Source: Chitinophagaceae bacterium
GTDB taxonomy: Bacteria; Bacteroidota; Bacteroidia; Chitinophagales; Chitinophagaceae
Assembly: GCA_003526435.1 (NCBI GenBank)
Contig: DPWF01000268.1
Coordinates: 1-6,803, forward strand
Direction: 5' to 3'
DNA length: 6,803 nt
In this document: positions 5,315 to 6,803 of the stretch, in pieces
Layout: the number at the start of each line of letters is the position of its first letter
Position numbering within the stretch: position 1 is the stretch's first letter
Translations under genes and position numbers: made by a program
Notes under the pieces: model-generated
Told to the model about the DNA's origin: nothing
Seen by the model: the letters and a program-made list of their open reading frames with translations, nothing else
Databases searched by the model: none

Positions 5315-6457
5315 ATGGAATTCAGCCCAACAGAACTTACAGAACAGGTAGCACAGACAGCACGTGATTTTGCACAGCAATACATACGCCCGCATGTAAT
5401 GGAATGGGACGAAAGCCAGGAGTTCCCGGTATCTATATTCAAGGAAATGGGTAAACTGGGACTAATGGGCGTATTGGTTCCTGAAAATTACGGTGGAGCG
5501 GGTTTGGGCTATTTTGAATACAATGCCATTATCCAGGAAATTTCAAAAGTATGTGGATCGATAGGGCTCAGTCTGGCTGCCCATAATTCGCTCTGTACCA
5601 ATCATATTTTATCGTTCGGAACAGATGAACAGAAGAACAAATGGCTACCTAAACTTGCAACGGCGGAATGGATAGGGGCCTGGGGGCTCACAGAACCCAA
5701 TACCGGTAGTGACGCAGGTAACATGAAAACGGTGGCGATAAAGGAGGGGAACGACTGGGTACTTAATGGAACAAAAAGCTGGATCACGCATGGAAAAAGT
5801 GGAGATATCGCAGTAGTGATCTGTAGAACGGGCGAACCAAGAACCAGCGGAAATTCTACCGCATTTGTAGTGGAAAGAGGAACACCTGGTTTTGCTGCGG
5901 GTAAAAAAGAAAATAAACTGGGTATGCGGGCCAGTGAAACAGCAGAAATGATCTTTGAAAACTGCCGTATTTCCGATGCCAACCGTTTGGGAGAAATAGG
6001 AGATGGTTTCCGCCAGGCCATGAAAATACTGGATGGTGGACGAATATCTATTGCTGCCCTGTCGCTCGGTATTGCCAAAGGCGCTTATGAAGCGGCCTTA
6101 CAATATTCAAAAGAAAGACAGCAGTTTGACCAGCCCATCTGTAATTTCCAGGGTATCAGCTTTAAACTGGCCGATATGGCCACAGAAATAATGGCCGCTG
6201 AATTACTCATATGGCAGGCCTGTGACCTGAAAAACAGGGGCCGGAAAGTAACCAAAGAAGGGGCCATGGCTAAGTATTATGCCAGCGAAATAGCGGTAAA
6301 AACAGCCACGGATGCCGTACAGATTTTTGGTGGGTATGGCTATACAAAAGATTTTCCGGTAGAAAAGTACTATCGTGACGCAAAATTGTGTACTATTGGT
6401 GAAGGAACTTCTGAGATCCAGAAATTAGTGATCTCTAGGGAAGTGCTTCATGGATAG
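5315..6457 (+). CDS. Acyl-CoA dehydrogenase (short-chain / butyryl-CoA type)
   Basis: This 380-residue flavoenzyme has the usual family length and all parts: N-terminal helical domain (about 5-115), beta domain (about 120-215) with AWGLTEPNTGSDAG and NGTKSWITHG, and C-terminal helical domain (about 230-378) with QFDQPICNFQG, the FAD-contact block QIFGGYGYTKDFPVEKYYRD and GEGTSEIQ. E363 in that last motif is at the position of the catalytic base of short-chain, medium-chain and butyryl-CoA dehydrogenases. It removes hydrogens from the alpha and beta carbons of an acyl-CoA, passing electrons to electron-transfer flavoprotein, in fatty-acid or branched-chain amino-acid breakdown; chain-length preference cannot be fixed from sequence. 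Soluble, normally a tetramer. It is a single-gene unit with its own leader (candidate promoter 5189-5220, operator-like palindrome 5223-5254) and a strong terminator at 6484-6511. No ETF or other beta-oxidation gene is adjacent. Confidence 0.97.
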   Translation: MEFSPTELTEQVAQTARDFAQQYIRPHVMEWDESQEFPVSIFKEMGKLGLMGVLVPENYGGAGLGYFEYNAIIQEISKVCGSIGLSLAAHNSLCTNHILSFGTDEQKNKWLPKLATAEWIGAWGLTEPNTGSDAGNMKTVAIKEGNDWVLNGTKSWITHGKSGDIAVVICRTGEPRTSGNSTAFVVERGTPGFAAGKKENKLGMRASETAEMIFENCRISDANRLGEIGDGFRQAMKILDGGRISIAALSLGIAKGAYEAALQYSKERQQFDQPICNFQGISFKLADMATEIMAAELLIWQACDLKNRGRKVTKEGAMAKYYASEIAVKTATDAVQIFGGYGYTKDFPVEKYYRDAKLCTIGEGTSEIQKLVISREVLHG

Positions 6458-6483
6458 TCTCTTTTCGATTGCTTGCTTATATC

Positions 6484-6511
6484 AAAGTCCCGCCATGTGG
6501 CGGGACTTTTT
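6484..6511 (+). terminator. Intrinsic terminator of the acyl-CoA dehydrogenase gene
   Basis: AAAGTCCCGCC (6484-6494) and GGCGGGACTTT (6499-6509) form a perfect 11-bp GC-rich stem with loop ATGT, ending in five Ts in all (6507-6511). It lies 26 bp after the stop. On the minus strand the same stem is followed by only three Ts (ACTTTGAT), so it may also stop the convergent creD transcript, but less ideally. Confidence 0.92.
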
Positions 6512-6533
6512 GATTCACCTCCCCCCAAAAAAA

Positions 6534-6803
6534 CTATTCCGGAACAGCAGATGCTGTTGATGTAACAGGCTGATACCAGTTGATACGTCTGCTCGCATAC
6601 ATTACAACGGCAAGAATGATGAATAAGCCAATACTTCCTACCAGTAATGCGGTATCTTCTAAACGCAGCAGGATAAATATGAAACCATATAAAAGTGACA
6701 GCAACAATGTAAAATAGGCGGCTGTTTTTGCCTGCTGAAAATGACTGTGTATATAAACAGTAATCAATAAAATAGTTGCCGATGCAGCAATAAAATAAGC
6801 CAG
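6534..6803 (-). CDS. creD: CreD-like inner-membrane protein, C-terminal part (5' end beyond right edge)
   Basis: The minus-strand frame is open from the right edge to the TAG at 6536-6534, giving 89 C-terminal residues; an internal ATG at 6767 is not the real start, because the frame continues upstream without a stop (LAYFIAASATILL). Three hydrophobic segments are visible at about 1-18, 28-46 and 52-70. The block LLYGFIFILLRLEDTALLVG followed by SIGLFIILAVVMY and RRINWY matches the end of the CreD family (LLYGFLYVLLQLEDYALL...RKIDWY type, from memory). CreD is an inner-membrane protein of about 450 residues, tied to cell-envelope integrity and, in Gammaproteobacteria, to the CreBC two-component system and beta-lactam response; its biochemical role is unknown. 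The tail after the last helix (PVTSTASAVPE) is short and soluble. It is convergent with the acyl-CoA dehydrogenase gene, sharing the 76-bp gap. Confidence 0.85.
   Translation of the reverse strand: MAYFIAASATILLITVYIHSHFQQAKTAAYFTLLLSLLYGFIFILLRLEDTALLVGSIGLFIILAVVMYASRRINWYQPVTSTASAVPE

Noticed and set aside
5602..6078. 158-codon open frame antisense to the acyl-CoA dehydrogenase gene
   Set aside because: It lies wholly inside a well-supported gene, its translation shows no recognisable domain, and such frames commonly arise as the shadow of a strongly biased coding strand.
6521..6533. Adjacent C-run and A-run (about 6 and 7 bases) between the terminator and creD
   Set aside because: A simple homopolymer tract in a convergent gap; it may be a sequencing weak spot but carries no sign of function.

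Overview
The window looks like chromosomal DNA from a Bacteroidota bacterium, most likely of the Chitinophagaceae/Sphingobacteriia type. The grounds are: a complete PorX-type gene (receiver plus PglZ), which is characteristic of type IX secretion bacteria; start codons without convincing Shine-Dalgarno sequences; several upstream boxes that fit the Bacteroidota promoter consensus TTTG / TAnnTTTG; and a membrane-anchored helix-hairpin-helix protein and a 90-residue conserved unknown of types I associate with this phylum. The exact genus is not determinable from the sequence alone.

Layout. Bases 1-1205 (minus strand) hold nearly all of an HD-domain phosphohydrolase whose frame stays open to the left edge; only its last few residues are missing. 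A 206-bp divergent intergenic region (1206-1411) carries a candidate promoter for each side and a 9-bp inverted pair. porX occupies 1412-2968. It is followed by a non-coding stretch (2969-3155) with a 24-bp inverted repeat built from 7-bp AGCTNNN units, which looks like a REP-like or mobile palindromic repeat. Next come three co-directional genes with short gaps: a 90-residue unknown (3156-3428), a PhnP-like metallo-beta-lactamase-fold hydrolase starting at GTG 3483, and a membrane-anchored triple-HhH protein (4307-5164). An unusually dyad-rich 150-bp leader (5165-5314) precedes an acyl-CoA dehydrogenase (5315-6457), which ends at a textbook intrinsic terminator. The right edge holds the convergent C-terminal part of a CreD-like membrane protein (6534-6803, minus strand).

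How the genes relate. PorX is the response regulator that controls type IX secretion genes, and its PglZ domain is a metal-dependent phosphodiesterase. The divergent HD gene is also a predicted metal-dependent phosphohydrolase of nucleotides, so a functional link is possible but unproven. The three middle genes form a probable operon of unknown overall purpose. The acyl-CoA dehydrogenase is a fatty- or branched-acyl-CoA catabolic enzyme. Its leader contains an operator-like palindrome just downstream of a candidate promoter, suggesting repression by a TetR-like regulator not encoded here. creD is a separate unit.

No tRNA, rRNA, CRISPR array, transposase or phage gene was seen. The most noteworthy items are the layered palindromes before the acyl-CoA dehydrogenase, the hairpin that includes the start codon of the HhH gene, and the AGCT heptad repeat.
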